Assembly: GCF_000695795.1 (NCBI RefSeq)
Contig: NZ_JNCA01000013.1
Coordinates: forward strand, 62,001 to 126,000
DNA from: Flavobacterium seoulense
GTDB taxonomy: Bacteria > Bacteroidota > Bacteroidia > Flavobacteriales > Flavobacteriaceae
Reading direction: 5' to 3'
Length of the DNA stretch: 64,000 nt
Positions 18,590 through 28,832 of this stretch are shown one piece after another. The translations under genes and the position numbers were made by a program. The notes below the pieces were generated by a model. The model was not told where the DNA came from, ran no database searches, and was given only the letters and a program-made list of their open reading frames with translations. Position 1 is the first letter of the stretch; the number at the start of each line of letters is the position of its first letter.

Positions 18590-20527
18590 TTAATTCTTCT
18601 TCACAGGATTAATTCCCTCATGAGTAGGAACCACTTGCTTTATAGTTCCGTCAGCATTGAATTCTAATTTATCAATGGCGACTTCACGATGAAAACCTGC
18701 TGCGCCACCCATACTTATTCCTGTAGGATATGAAAAACGATGATACACAATATACCATTCGTCTTTTTTAGGTACTTTCACTACCGAATTATGTCCAGTT
18801 GCATAAATTCCATCTTCTTTTTTTCCTTGTATAACAATATTGTTTTCAGGAAATTCTAAAGGCCCAACAGGAGAATTTGAAACCGCATATCTCACTTTAT
18901 AGTTTGGACTTCTGGTATCGTCTTCGCTCCACATAAAGTAATATTTACCATTTCTGTAAAACACATAGGTTCCTTCGCGGTAACTATTATTTACAGTAAT
19001 TATTTTAGTACTTCCCGGTTTTAACGAAACCATATCCGGATTTAACTCAGCTACAGCCATGTACATATTTCCCCAGTACAAATAACTTTTTCCTGTTTTT
19101 GGATCAGTAAAAACATCGGGATCAATTTCCTGACCGTCTTTTATGCCTTCAGGTCGGGTAGCTACAATTGGTTTTCCGCTATCTTTAAATGGACCTGTAG
19201 GATTGTCTGAAACGGCAACACCTACTTTTTGTGCGCCTGTATAATAGTAGAAATACTGATATTTACCTTTTATTTTTTTCTCAATAATACAAGGTGCCCA
19301 GGCATTTCTTCCCGCCCAGGGAACATCTTTTTTAAGGTCTAAAATAACTCCTTCCGGTTTCCAATCGACTAAATTATCTGATGAAAAAGCTTTAAAATAG
19401 TAACCTCCCCAACCATCAAATCCGTCACTGGTTGGGTAGATATAATATTTCCCTGTTTTCTCAGCGTACAAAACTTCAGGATCAGCATGATAACCTTCCA
19501 GAACCGGATTATTGTTGATTTGTGGATAGTCTTTTGGCTTGCCCCATTTGGCAATTAATCGTTTTAATTCGGTACGGGTAATCGGTAAAATCGTTCCGTG
19601 ACGCGGATGAAAATCCATGGATATTTCGCTATCAATTACGGTGAAATTTTCTAAATCTTTCGTTTTTGTAAATTGGTATTTTCCTTTGGTATAAACATCA
19701 TACATCAGGATGTACTCGTCAGAATTATTTAGTTTGAATACACTAGAACCTTCGACCCCATCTTTTGTTTTTTGTAAATAATTATCGTTTTCTTTCCAAT
19801 TTCCAGAAGTTAAATCAGTCGTTGTTGCCACTTTAATTCCTGGTGTATTGGTTTCTGTTTTATAAAAAAGATGGTAAACGCCGTCTTTCTCGATAATATC
19901 ACCATCAATACAAGCATTTTTAGCCTTTGGAACAAACAATACTTTTGGCTCAGATTCTAAGGCTGTAAAATCCTTATTAGCATAAGCATAATAAATAATA
20001 TCAGGGCCACCAGCGTGTTGCATACTGAAATAAATCATGTATTTACCCGCTTTAGCATCATAGATAGTTTGTGGCGCCCAGACACGTTTTAAGTTTTCGT
20101 TTCCAGGAAAAGTCTTTTGGATATTGACTATGTTGCTTTTCCAGTTAACCAAATCGGTGCTTTTTAATAACACCATCGCCCGATTAGAATCCCAACCTTT
20201 GGAAGAAGTCATATCAGTCAACACCATGTAAAATGTTTTGCCGTCGTCACCTCTTAAAATATGCGGATCACGAACACCACCTGTAGAACTGATTATTTTA
20301 CTATCCAAAATAGGTTTGTTATCATTAAGATGATAATAATGATAGCCGTCTGCACTAATGGCGTAACGCACCGCTTCTTCTTCGACAGCATTTCCTGTGA
20401 AATACACAAACAAATAAGCTGTCAAATCTTTTTCGGCAATAACTGGCGGAACTCCGTTTTTATTTTGAGCTTTTGAAAAACTAATTACTAGTAAAAACAA
20501 AAGCAAACTGAATTGTACTTTACGCAT
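18590..20527 (-). CDS. Secreted protein with two tandem GH43 domains
   Basis: 645 residues with a signal peptide (VISFSKAQ). Two five-bladed beta-propeller GH43-like domains sit in series. Domain one (about 25-330) has LTAYLFVYFTG, GVRDPHILRGDDGKTFYMV and ACIDGDIIEKDGVYHLFY. Domain two (about 335-640) has PVLEGYHADPEVLYAE, NAWAPCIIEK and an EGTYVFYRNGKYYFMWSEDD segment. GH43 enzymes act on arabinose, xylose or galactose linkages; subfamilies cannot be set by eye. Domain two keeps the Asp of HADPE, the Asp of GQEIDPDVF and the Glu of REGTYVF. The start overlaps the GH27 stop (TAATG), so translation is probably coupled. Confidence 0.88.
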   Translation of the reverse strand: MRKVQFSLLLFLLVISFSKAQNKNGVPPVIAEKDLTAYLFVYFTGNAVEEEAVRYAISADGYHYYHLNDNKPILDSKIISSTGGVRDPHILRGDDGKTFYMVLTDMTSSKGWDSNRAMVLLKSTDLVNWKSNIVNIQKTFPGNENLKRVWAPQTIYDAKAGKYMIYFSMQHAGGPDIIYYAYANKDFTALESEPKVLFVPKAKNACIDGDIIEKDGVYHLFYKTETNTPGIKVATTTDLTSGNWKENDNYLQKTKDGVEGSSVFKLNNSDEYILMYDVYTKGKYQFTKTKDLENFTVIDSEISMDFHPRHGTILPITRTELKRLIAKWGKPKDYPQINNNPVLEGYHADPEVLYAEKTGKYYIYPTSDGFDGWGGYYFKAFSSDNLVDWKPEGVILDLKKDVPWAGRNAWAPCIIEKKIKGKYQYFYYYTGAQKVGVAVSDNPTGPFKDSGKPIVATRPEGIKDGQEIDPDVFTDPKTGKSYLYWGNMYMAVAELNPDMVSLKPGSTKIITVNNSYREGTYVFYRNGKYYFMWSEDDTRSPNYKVRYAVSNSPVGPLEFPENNIVIQGKKEDGIYATGHNSVVKVPKKDEWYIVYHRFSYPTGISMGGAAGFHREVAIDKLEFNADGTIKQVVPTHEGINPVKKN

Positions 20528-21894
20528 TATTTTTTGACTTTTAATTTATACAAAACAGAAGCGTGTTTGTTTAATGTAGCCGAAACTTCATTAGTAACTG
20601 CACCTACTTTTTTCCCTGTCCATAGATTAGTAACTTCGGCATTTTTAATTCCTAAATCAGATAAAGAAACGGTAACATTTTCAGTCTTTTTATCTGAGAT
20701 ATTAAACAATGCTAAGTAAATACTTCCGTCTTTTGGATTTTTTGAAGTCACTGCCACTTTTCCGTCTTTTTGAAAAAGTTGTTTTACATCAGTACTTTCA
20801 CGGTGCATTTTTAGGACTTCTTTATTGGTCAATAATGATAATGTAAACGCATCATTACTTGGTAAATCTCCACCAAAGAACAATGGCGATTTAAAGATGT
20901 TGAAAAAGGTAATCAAAGTATATTGTTCATCTTTAGTTAAACGGGACATTCTGTCTTCGCCACGTTCTCCTCTTAACGAAATTCTTCCTAATGGAATCAT
21001 ATCACAATCAGGCCAGGTTCCCGGAGCGATATACGGATACCATTTTTGAGCAACATCCATTAAATGCGTGATGTGTGGCCAGGTATCCCAAACATCATCC
21101 ACCATACGCCACATATTAGCATTGGTACTTACATGAGCAGCAGCCGAAATTGGCGTTTCTCCTGGCGAAGTGCTTAAAACTATTTTACGCCCGCATTTAT
21201 CAATGGCTTTTCTAATCAAATTGATTTCTGCTTCGTGATACGGTCTTGACAAATCGTCAATTTTGATAAAATCTACTCCCCATTGTGCGTACAATTCGAA
21301 CAAAGAATCATAATATTCCTGAGCTCCCGGTTTATCAGCAAGAATAGTATAATTGTCTTTTAACCATTTACATTGTAAATCGGTAGTGTAAATTTGATCG
21401 GCAGTAATTCCGTTAGCACCTTTAATTGGTAACTTTTCTTGTACTGCTTTTTTAGGAATTCCACGCATAATATGGATTCCAAATTTCAATCCTTTACTAT
21501 GAACATAATCTGCAAGAGGTTTAAATCCCTGTCCGTCTTTTGCAGAAGGAAAACGGTTTAATGCAGGCAGATACCTTCCGTATTGATCCATTACATAACG
21601 TGGATCTGTCTGATTGTAGCCTCCCGCTTTATCATTTTCTACAAACCATCTAATATCGACTACAATGTATTCCCAACCTGAACTTTTAAGGTTCTTCACC
21701 ATATAATCAGTATTGGCTTTTACCTCATGTTCTTCGACTGTTGATCCATAACAATCCCAGCTGTTCCACCCCATAGGTGGCGTTTGAGCCCACTGTTTAA
21801 ATTCTTCTTTTTTGAACACTGATTTTTGTGCATTGGTATTGACCGATACCAATACTACTCCTAGTGCAAGAGCAATTTTGTTTTTTAATTTCAT
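20527..21894 (-). CDS. Secreted GH27-family glycosidase (alpha-galactosidase-like)
   Basis: 455 residues with a signal peptide (VLVSVNTNAQ). A TIM-barrel GH27 domain with the classic TPPMGWNSWDCYG start, VDIRW, the nucleophile region WGVDFIKIDDLSRP and the acid/base region MWRMVDDVWDTW, then a C-terminal beta-sandwich. GH27 enzymes release alpha-galactose; some act on beta-L-arabinopyranose, and the two cannot be separated here. Pectic side chains are a fitting source of both. First gene of the GH27-GH43 pair, with a promoter match at 21928-21935 and a perfect dyad just upstream of it. Confidence 0.9.
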   Translation of the reverse strand: MKLKNKIALALGVVLVSVNTNAQKSVFKKEEFKQWAQTPPMGWNSWDCYGSTVEEHEVKANTDYMVKNLKSSGWEYIVVDIRWFVENDKAGGYNQTDPRYVMDQYGRYLPALNRFPSAKDGQGFKPLADYVHSKGLKFGIHIMRGIPKKAVQEKLPIKGANGITADQIYTTDLQCKWLKDNYTILADKPGAQEYYDSLFELYAQWGVDFIKIDDLSRPYHEAEINLIRKAIDKCGRKIVLSTSPGETPISAAAHVSTNANMWRMVDDVWDTWPHITHLMDVAQKWYPYIAPGTWPDCDMIPLGRISLRGERGEDRMSRLTKDEQYTLITFFNIFKSPLFFGGDLPSNDAFTLSLLTNKEVLKMHRESTDVKQLFQKDGKVAVTSKNPKDGSIYLALFNISDKKTENVTVSLSDLGIKNAEVTNLWTGKKVGAVTNEVSATLNKHASVLYKLKVKK

Positions 21895-21927
21895 TTTGGT
21901 TAATTAATATGTGTTAATATTACACTT

Positions 21928-21935
21928 CAAATATA
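21928..21935 (-). promoter_or_regulatory. Putative -7 promoter element of the GH27-GH43 unit
   Basis: Minus-strand TATATTTG, exact TANNTTTG, 34 bp before the GH27 start. A perfect 10-bp dyad at 21937-21963 lies directly upstream of it. Confidence 0.4.
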
Positions 21936-21936
21936 A

Positions 21937-21963
21937 TTAACTTTTTTTAGTATAAAAAGTTAA
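21937..21963. promoter_or_regulatory. Perfect dyad between GH2 and GH27 (operator or terminator)
   Basis: TTAACTTTTT and AAAAAGTTAA are perfect inverted arms with a 7-nt spacer. It lies 27 bp after the GH2 stop, so it may be that gene's terminator, but it lacks a clean T-run and abuts the GH27 -7 element, so an operator is equally possible. Confidence 0.4.
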
Positions 21964-21989
21964 GCAAAAACTATATTGTAAAAAGTGCT

Positions 21990-24425
21990 TTATTTAACAT
22001 TAATAGTTACTTCAACGGGTTTTAACCAAGGGCTTGAAAACTGAACTTTTATAGGTTCGTTAGCTCCATTAGCCTGAATATAAGCTAAAATATGTCCGTT
22101 AAAAACGCGTTGTACATTATCTGTATAATCAGTCATATCTGAATTATTTCCAGCTTCTAATCCTAATAAACTGGCTGAACCACTTAGAATTTTACAAGTA
22201 ATTTCGTTATCAGAAACCATAACCGGAATTCCGTTTTCATCTACAATTTGCAACAAAATTTCGGCTACTCCTTTGTCTTTATTGATGACTTTATCAGCAT
22301 TTTTTACAACAATAGCATGAGGCTGTTTTGACGAAGTAATAGCATAACGACTTACTTCTTTATTGTTTTTATCCAATCCTACTGCTTCCAGTTTTCCTGA
22401 TTGAAACGGAATATCCCAAGAAATAATTCCAGTTTCCTGATCGTAGTTTTTCACTTCGCCAACAACTTTTCCGTCTAATTCAAGACGAGCTTTAGCTGCA
22501 TTGGTATAACAAACCACTTTTACTTTTTGACCATCATTGTAATTCCACAATGACCAGGCATCCATTGATAAATCTTTTTTGTTTGGATTATTCGAAATAT
22601 AAGTTCCAATATAAATCATTGGAGTATCCGACCAAAGTGACTGACGGAAATAACCTCTTGGCTTAATCAATCCAGCAAAATCAACCAATCCAGAATAAAA
22701 TCCTCTTGATGGCCAGCGTCCTGATTCTCCTAAATAATCAATTCCTGTCCATAAAAATTGACCAAAAATATGTTCGTTGTTTTTTACCGCTAACCAGGCT
22801 TCATAATCATGACGGTTTTCGCTACCAAAAATTACTCTTTTAGGATATTTTTTATGATCGGATTGGTATTTACTTTCTGTATAATTATAACCTGTAATAT
22901 CCAAAGCACCCGGATATTCCGTTTCATTAGACATTGCAACACCAGCTAAACCAGCCGTTGTAGGACGGGATTTGTCGTATTTTTTTACCGCTGCAACCAA
23001 ACGTTTTGCAATTGCTCCCAAACGCATCGCATCCGGAGCATCTTTTTTATAACCACCATAAGCCGCTTGCGAAAATCCAGTATCACCACCACCAGCTAAA
23101 ACCGGATGCGAATATGGATCATTAGGATAATCTACCTCGTTACCAATACTCCATGCAAAAACAGAAAGATGATTGCGATCACGACGTACAAAATCTTCCA
23201 AATCTTTTTCGGCCCAATCGGCAAAAATATCAAACGAACCTTCAAATCCCGGAGTGCCCTGATTCCAGCCTTCTAACCATTTACGCTTAGGGAATTCCCA
23301 TTCGTCATAAGCTTCGTTTAAAACTAACAATCCTAATTGGTCGCACAATTCATAAAAATCCGGAGCTTGTGGATTATGACTTGTACGCACTGCGTTTACT
23401 CCTATTTCTTTCAGCGTTTTTAATCTGCCTTCCCAAACTTCACGAGGAACTGCTGATCCTAAAACTCCTGCATCATGGTGCAAACAAACTCCTTTTATTT
23501 TCATCCAATTGCCATTTAAAGCAAAACCTTTATTAGCATCGAAAGTAAAATTTCTAAAACCGGTTTGCGTTGTAGAATGATCAATTACTTGTCCGTCTTT
23601 TAAAACTGTCGTTTTTAACTGATACAAATTAGGATTTTCTAAATTCCATAATTTAGGATTATTTACGTTTAATTTTGCGGCAATTTTTCCTGATTGATTA
23701 GCTGCTATAGCAACATTATTACTAGTCTTCGCAACCGTTTTTCCATCATTCGAAATCAATTCATTAACAACAGTCAAATTTGATTTTTCAGCAGAACCGT
23801 TTTCTACAGCAACTTCAACATTCAAAGTTCCTTTGTTTTTATTTACTTCCGGATAAGCGTAAACTCCCCATTGCTCAATATGCACGGGATTAGCATATAC
23901 TACCCAAACATCTCTGTAAATTCCTGAGCCTGTATACCAGCGAGAATCAGCACTTTTACTATGATCAACACGAACAGCTATCGTATTTTTTTCTCCATAT
24001 TTAATGTATTGAGTAGCATCATAAGCGAAAGAAATGTAACCATTAGGACGTTTTCCTAAAGAATGTCCGTTGATAAAAACTTCGCTTCTATTGTAAACTC
24101 CTTCAAAATACAAGTACACTTTTTGCCCTTTCTTTGCCGATGGCACTTCCAAATTTTTTCTATACCAGGCAATTCCTCCCGGTAAAAATCCTGTTGCACT
24201 TGCCAGAGTAGGACTCAATTGCCCTTTAATACTCCAATCATGCGGAAGTTGTACCGATTGCCATTTATTGTCATTAAAAGAAGCATCCTGAAATTCTTTA
24301 TTGTCCTGCAGAATAAACTTCCATTGATTATTAATTTTTTGAGAATCTCCAAATGCTATCTGGCTAAAAGCTGATGCATACGAAAACATAAGAATGGCTA
24401 ATGCACTTTTTTTGATTGTAAACAT
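21990..24425 (-). CDS. Secreted GH2-family glycosidase (beta-galactosidase-like)
   Basis: 811 residues with a signal peptide (SYASAFSQ). Order: jelly-roll sugar-binding domain (LPHDWSIKG, FEGVYNRSEVFING, YTGSGIYRDVWV), immunoglobulin-like domain, TIM barrel from about 310 (KGVCLHHDAGVLG, VNAVRTSHNP, acid/base Glu in WSIGNEVDYP, nucleophile Glu in VIFGSENRHDYE), then C-terminal beta-sandwich domains including a DUF4982-like one. GH2 covers beta-galactosidase, glucuronidase and mannosidase; the closest feel is beta-galactosidase, matching galactan side chains of pectin. The upstream region carries two 22-bp direct repeats that may bind the adjacent hybrid regulator. Confidence 0.9.
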   Translation of the reverse strand: MFTIKKSALAILMFSYASAFSQIAFGDSQKINNQWKFILQDNKEFQDASFNDNKWQSVQLPHDWSIKGQLSPTLASATGFLPGGIAWYRKNLEVPSAKKGQKVYLYFEGVYNRSEVFINGHSLGKRPNGYISFAYDATQYIKYGEKNTIAVRVDHSKSADSRWYTGSGIYRDVWVVYANPVHIEQWGVYAYPEVNKNKGTLNVEVAVENGSAEKSNLTVVNELISNDGKTVAKTSNNVAIAANQSGKIAAKLNVNNPKLWNLENPNLYQLKTTVLKDGQVIDHSTTQTGFRNFTFDANKGFALNGNWMKIKGVCLHHDAGVLGSAVPREVWEGRLKTLKEIGVNAVRTSHNPQAPDFYELCDQLGLLVLNEAYDEWEFPKRKWLEGWNQGTPGFEGSFDIFADWAEKDLEDFVRRDRNHLSVFAWSIGNEVDYPNDPYSHPVLAGGGDTGFSQAAYGGYKKDAPDAMRLGAIAKRLVAAVKKYDKSRPTTAGLAGVAMSNETEYPGALDITGYNYTESKYQSDHKKYPKRVIFGSENRHDYEAWLAVKNNEHIFGQFLWTGIDYLGESGRWPSRGFYSGLVDFAGLIKPRGYFRQSLWSDTPMIYIGTYISNNPNKKDLSMDAWSLWNYNDGQKVKVVCYTNAAKARLELDGKVVGEVKNYDQETGIISWDIPFQSGKLEAVGLDKNNKEVSRYAITSSKQPHAIVVKNADKVINKDKGVAEILLQIVDENGIPVMVSDNEITCKILSGSASLLGLEAGNNSDMTDYTDNVQRVFNGHILAYIQANGANEPIKVQFSSPWLKPVEVTINVK

Positions 24426-24510
24426 ATATTGTATTTTTAATAGAATGAACTCAAAACAGATTCAAAATTTTTATTCGAATAGCAAAGAAATGATTTAAAG
24501 CCTAGAATTA

Positions 24511-24554
24511 TGAGGGGCAAATTCGCAAAAAATGAGGATAAATTCGTCAAAAAC
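24511..24554. promoter_or_regulatory. Imperfect 22-bp direct repeat upstream of GH2
   Basis: Two units beginning TGAGG and sharing AAATTCG and AAAAA, starting at 24511 and 24533, so 22 bp apart (about two helical turns). They lie 86-129 bp before the GH2 start. AraC-type outputs of hybrid two-component regulators commonly bind direct repeats, so the neighbouring regulator is the candidate ligand. Confidence 0.4.
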
Positions 24555-24598
24555 GACTTTTTATTAAAAAATAAGCTTACTTTTTTTGTTAAGCATAA

Positions 24599-24636
24599 AA
24601 AAACTCAAAATTATCATTCAATAATTCTGAGTTTTT
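24599..24636 (-). terminator. Terminator of the hybrid two-component gene
   Basis: On the minus strand AAAAACTCAGAATTAT pairs with ATAATTTTGAGTTTTT (one mismatch), followed by a T-run, 30 bp after the stop. Confidence 0.75.
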
Positions 24637-24665
24637 ATCAATTAGTTATTTATTTATAAAATGGA

Positions 24666-27600
24666 CTATTTTATAATATTCAAATCTTTATTAAAAGAAT
24701 CTTTATATTTTTTTACATACAAAGAAGGCGTCATTCCAAAGAGTTTGACAAATTGCTGTCTGAAATATTTTTGATCTTCAAATCCTACTTCGGTACTGGC
24801 TTGTGCAATATTCATATTTTCGGTAAGTAACAACAAAGCAGCTCTTCTTAATCGAATAGAACGAATAAAAGCATTCAAAGTTTCTCCCGAAATAATCTTG
24901 ATTTTTTTATACAAACTACTATGACTCATTCCCATTTCGTTAGCAAAAATTTTAATTGAAAAATCCCTGTTTCCAATATTCGCCTCTACAATATCAATAC
25001 ATCTTTTTAGGAAATCCTGATATTCTGCCGGAACTTTTTGAGCATTTTCTTTTAATGTTATGCTGTCTAAAAAGTACTTTCTCAAATTGCTTCTGTTTCT
25101 CAATAAAGTATCAACACGGGCCATTAAAATAGCATCATCAAATGGTTTTGTAATATAATCATCGGCACCATCAGTTATTCCTTGTAAATGGGTTTCCGGA
25201 TTATTAGAAGCCGTTAACAAAATCACCGGAATATGCGACAACTCTTCACTTTCTTTGATTCTTTTACACAATTCCAGACCATCCATGACTTCCATTGCAA
25301 TATCAGAAATTACAATATCCGGCATGTGTTTTTTAGTCAGTTTTAATCCTTCGTGACCATTTATAGCGCTGTAAACCAAATGAGTTTCCGCAAACAACTG
25401 AATCAAATAATTTCTAATTTCGGCATTATCATCAATTATTAAAACTGATTTTTTTTCGGTAAGCAATTCTTTGTTCAGTTCTTCATCTAAATTAGCAGTA
25501 TTTGAATCTTTGTTTTCATTCAAATCTTCGATCAAAAGTTCTTCAACTAATCCACTCATTTTAGGAACATTTGGATTAATTGATAAATTATCAAAATGCG
25601 TGTTTCCTTTTAAAAATGTTAATGTAAACGCACTTCCTTTACCTGGTTCGCTTTCGCAAAAAACAGTTCCCTTATGTTTATCTACAAAATATTTCACAAT
25701 GTAAAGGCCAATTCCGAAACCGGTACTAATGGAAACATTCGAATCTAATTGCTTGAATTTTTCGAAAATAGCTTCGATATTTTTTTGCTCAATTCCGGTT
25801 CCTGTATCCGAAATAACTACAGAAATTTCAGTTTCAGTTTCGCTTAACTTCACAGCAATTGCTCCTCCGTCAGGCGTATATTTAAAAGCATTGGAAACCA
25901 AATTGAATAACGAAATTTCTATTTTTTCGTAATCCCCAATGATTATAAGTGTTTCCTGAGGAGCTTCAATTGTATAAGCAATATTTTTGTCTTTAGCCTG
26001 CGTTACAAAACATTGATAGACTTCCTGACACAAATGATTCATATTGATTTCAGACAATCGTAAAACATCAGCATCATTTTCGGCTTTTCGAAAAAGCAAT
26101 AATTGATCTACCAAACTTAAAAGTCGCCTTGCATTGCGATAAGCAATTTGCAAATCAGCTTTTGAAGGATCATTTTCCGGACTTTCTTTCTTAATTACTT
26201 TTTTTAGCGGATTTATAATTAACGAAAGCGGCGTGCGGAATTCATGAGAAATATAAGTAAACATTGACGATTGTTTTTCGGCAATTTCTTTTTCTTTTTC
26301 CCTTTCTAATTCGGCTATTTTAACCTTGTATTTTAAACGCTCCTTATATTTATTGTACTGAATATAATTGTAAATAATTGCGATTCCGATAAACAGATAC
26401 AACAGATAAGCCCACCAGCTGCGGTACCAGGGCGGTAAAACTAGAATTCGGATTAAGGTTTCTGCTTTGCTTGATTTATCCTGAAAATTAGAATTTTTTA
26501 CTTTAAAAAGATAAGTTCCTTCGGAAAGATGCGGATAATTTGCCTGTCTATTTTGTCCTACATTACTCCAGTTATTATCCCAGCCTTCCAAAAAATAAGC
26601 GTAATTAATGCCATTTGCATTCGAATAATCCAAAGCTACAAACTCTATTGCCAATGTAGTTTGATCGTATGGTAATCGAATTTCTTTGATTTGATTTTGA
26701 TTATTCCATTCGGAAATTAACTCTGGTTTGGTTTCGATAGGCTCATTATTTACATTTAAACCTGAAAGAAGAATTTTAGAATTAGAAACCGTCTCTTTTA
26801 TTGTTTCCGGATAAAACAAATTAAAACCATTAATCCCTCCAAATAAAAATTCGCCCGAATTCAGTTTCAAAGCGGCATTAAAACTAAACTGATTGCTTTG
26901 TAAACCATCATTGGTAGAAAAATTTCTAAATGTTTTTGTCTTGTAATTTAACCTGCTCAAACCATTGTAAGTACTCAACCATAAGTTCCCTTTTTTATCT
27001 TCTAATATTCTTAAAATAGTATTCGAAGGCAAACCATTGGCAGTAGTATATCTTTTAAAAGTATTTGTCTTTCGATTAAACAAAAGCAATCCACCTTCCT
27101 GAGTTGCCACCCAAAGTTGTTTATTTTTATCTTCAAGAATACAGCGCACAGGATAAGAAACATTTATTTTTCCGTGTTTTTTATTGTTCTTATCAATCCA
27201 GATAATCGAAGTATAATTTCCTCCCCACAATTTTCCATCACTGGTTTGGGTTAAACATTGTAAGTTAGTAATGGTTTTATCATAAAGCTGAAAAGCATTT
27301 TTATTTCGATCAAAAAGATACAAACAACCTTCATTTGTAGCACTTGCCCAAAGGTTTTTTTGAGCATCTTCATAAACCAGCCAAATGTTTTTTTCGACTT
27401 GTTTTGAATAAGGATTGTAACAGGAATAATGGCTTATCGTATTCGTTTTTGGATTAATTCGGTTTACTCCTCCTGCCCAGGTTGACAGCCAAATTTCATT
27501 ATTACTATCACGAATAATATTGGTTATAAAATTACTCGAAATTGGATTAGGAGAATTAGTATTGTAAACGCTATAAATATTCTTTTTTCTGTTCCAAAAA

Positions 27601-28721
27601 CGCAATCCTGCTCCATCCGTTCCAATCCATAAATTTTGGTTTTCATCTTCACAAGCTGACAAAATAAAGTTCTGAGCCAGATTATTGTCTTTTGCATTGT
27701 ACTTTATGGTTTTAAAATATTTGGGAACAGCACTAATCATACTAATTCCGCCCCGAAGCGTTCCTAACCAAATATTTCCAAAATGATCCTCATAAACACT
27801 CCAAACCGAGCTGCTTTTGATAATTTGCTGCTGATTGTCTTTTCGATAAGGAACAAGCTGTTGGTTTGATTTATTTAAAGTATAAAGTCCCGATCCATCA
27901 GTAGCTACCCAAAGCTGGTCTTTTTTATCTCTAAAAATATTTGAAACAATACATTTAGTAGTAAAATAATTTTTTGAAATAGAATAAGTAGTTGTATCAA
28001 ATAAAAAAAGTCCGTCGTCTGTTCCTAACCAGAGATTTCCTTTGCCATCCGTTTCCATACACTTTACTTCCATAAGTAAAGGTGTAATTAATTTGATTTT
28101 TTTAGAACTATAATTGTAATTACAAATTCCTAAGTTTCTAACATATAACCAAAAACCAACTCCTTTTTTATCCTTTTGAATTCCTAAAACATCATAATTA
28201 TAAGGATTAGCCGAATTGATTATGGGAATGATTTTTCCAATAAAAGAACCTTTTTCAAAAGCTATTAAGCCCGAATTTTGTGTCGCCAATAATACCAAAT
28301 CATCAGAAACCGACTTGATTTGGTGCACCACGTTTTTTAAAACTATTGGTTGCTGCCCTTCTTTCTCTTTGAATTTTACAGAATAAAATAAGGCTTTTGA
28401 TTTATCATAAACACTGGCTCCTTTATTTCCACCTACCCAAATATGATGGTTTGCATCACCTTCTAAGCAATAAACCGTATTATTAGAAAGCGATTTTTCA
28501 TTATTGATTTCGTTTTTAAAGACCTTGAATGAATATCCATCATAGCGATTCAATCCATCGTAAGTTCCAAACCACATATACCCTTCTTTATCCTGATAAA
28601 TAGTAGTAACCGAATTGTTTGACAAACCATCCAACATATCCAGAAATCTCACTGAATTTTCTTGAGAAAAACTGATAAAGGGATAAAAAACAAATGCTAA
28701 TAATAAGGCTAGCTGTTTCAA
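24666..28721 (-). CDS. Hybrid two-component system sensor-regulator (HTCS)
   Basis: 1351 residues. Signal peptide (1-19), two-propeller sensor built of Reg_prop repeats (YQDKEGYMWFGTYDGLNRYDG and many like it) to about 720, a Y_Y_Y domain, one membrane helix (about 800-825), histidine kinase with the H-box YISHEFRTPLSLI, an ATPase domain (FKYTPDGGAI, GFGIGLYIVKYF), a receiver domain (SVLIIDDNAE; phospho-Asp in DIVISDIAMEVMDG), and a C-terminal AraC DNA-binding domain (FANEMGMSHSSLYKKIK ... GFEDQKYFRQQFVKLFG). Such proteins sense glycan fragments in the periplasm and switch on the neighbouring utilization locus, so pectic oligosaccharides are the likely signal. Confidence 0.95.
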   Translation of the reverse strand: MKQLALLLAFVFYPFISFSQENSVRFLDMLDGLSNNSVTTIYQDKEGYMWFGTYDGLNRYDGYSFKVFKNEINNEKSLSNNTVYCLEGDANHHIWVGGNKGASVYDKSKALFYSVKFKEKEGQQPIVLKNVVHQIKSVSDDLVLLATQNSGLIAFEKGSFIGKIIPIINSANPYNYDVLGIQKDKKGVGFWLYVRNLGICNYNYSSKKIKLITPLLMEVKCMETDGKGNLWLGTDDGLFLFDTTTYSISKNYFTTKCIVSNIFRDKKDQLWVATDGSGLYTLNKSNQQLVPYRKDNQQQIIKSSSVWSVYEDHFGNIWLGTLRGGISMISAVPKYFKTIKYNAKDNNLAQNFILSACEDENQNLWIGTDGAGLRFWNRKKNIYSVYNTNSPNPISSNFITNIIRDSNNEIWLSTWAGGVNRINPKTNTISHYSCYNPYSKQVEKNIWLVYEDAQKNLWASATNEGCLYLFDRNKNAFQLYDKTITNLQCLTQTSDGKLWGGNYTSIIWIDKNNKKHGKINVSYPVRCILEDKNKQLWVATQEGGLLLFNRKTNTFKRYTTANGLPSNTILRILEDKKGNLWLSTYNGLSRLNYKTKTFRNFSTNDGLQSNQFSFNAALKLNSGEFLFGGINGFNLFYPETIKETVSNSKILLSGLNVNNEPIETKPELISEWNNQNQIKEIRLPYDQTTLAIEFVALDYSNANGINYAYFLEGWDNNWSNVGQNRQANYPHLSEGTYLFKVKNSNFQDKSSKAETLIRILVLPPWYRSWWAYLLYLFIGIAIIYNYIQYNKYKERLKYKVKIAELEREKEKEIAEKQSSMFTYISHEFRTPLSLIINPLKKVIKKESPENDPSKADLQIAYRNARRLLSLVDQLLLFRKAENDADVLRLSEINMNHLCQEVYQCFVTQAKDKNIAYTIEAPQETLIIIGDYEKIEISLFNLVSNAFKYTPDGGAIAVKLSETETEISVVISDTGTGIEQKNIEAIFEKFKQLDSNVSISTGFGIGLYIVKYFVDKHKGTVFCESEPGKGSAFTLTFLKGNTHFDNLSINPNVPKMSGLVEELLIEDLNENKDSNTANLDEELNKELLTEKKSVLIIDDNAEIRNYLIQLFAETHLVYSAINGHEGLKLTKKHMPDIVISDIAMEVMDGLELCKRIKESEELSHIPVILLTASNNPETHLQGITDGADDYITKPFDDAILMARVDTLLRNRSNLRKYFLDSITLKENAQKVPAEYQDFLKRCIDIVEANIGNRDFSIKIFANEMGMSHSSLYKKIKIISGETLNAFIRSIRLRRAALLLLTENMNIAQASTEVGFEDQKYFRQQFVKLFGMTPSLYVKKYKDSFNKDLNIIK

Positions 28722-28832
28722 AATGAAAAATTTAATATTTTTTAATTCACTGGAGTCTAAAATTTTATAAAATTAATCAATCTTATAAAATTGTAAATAC
28801 AACAATAAATACAATCTTTATTTTAGAATAAA

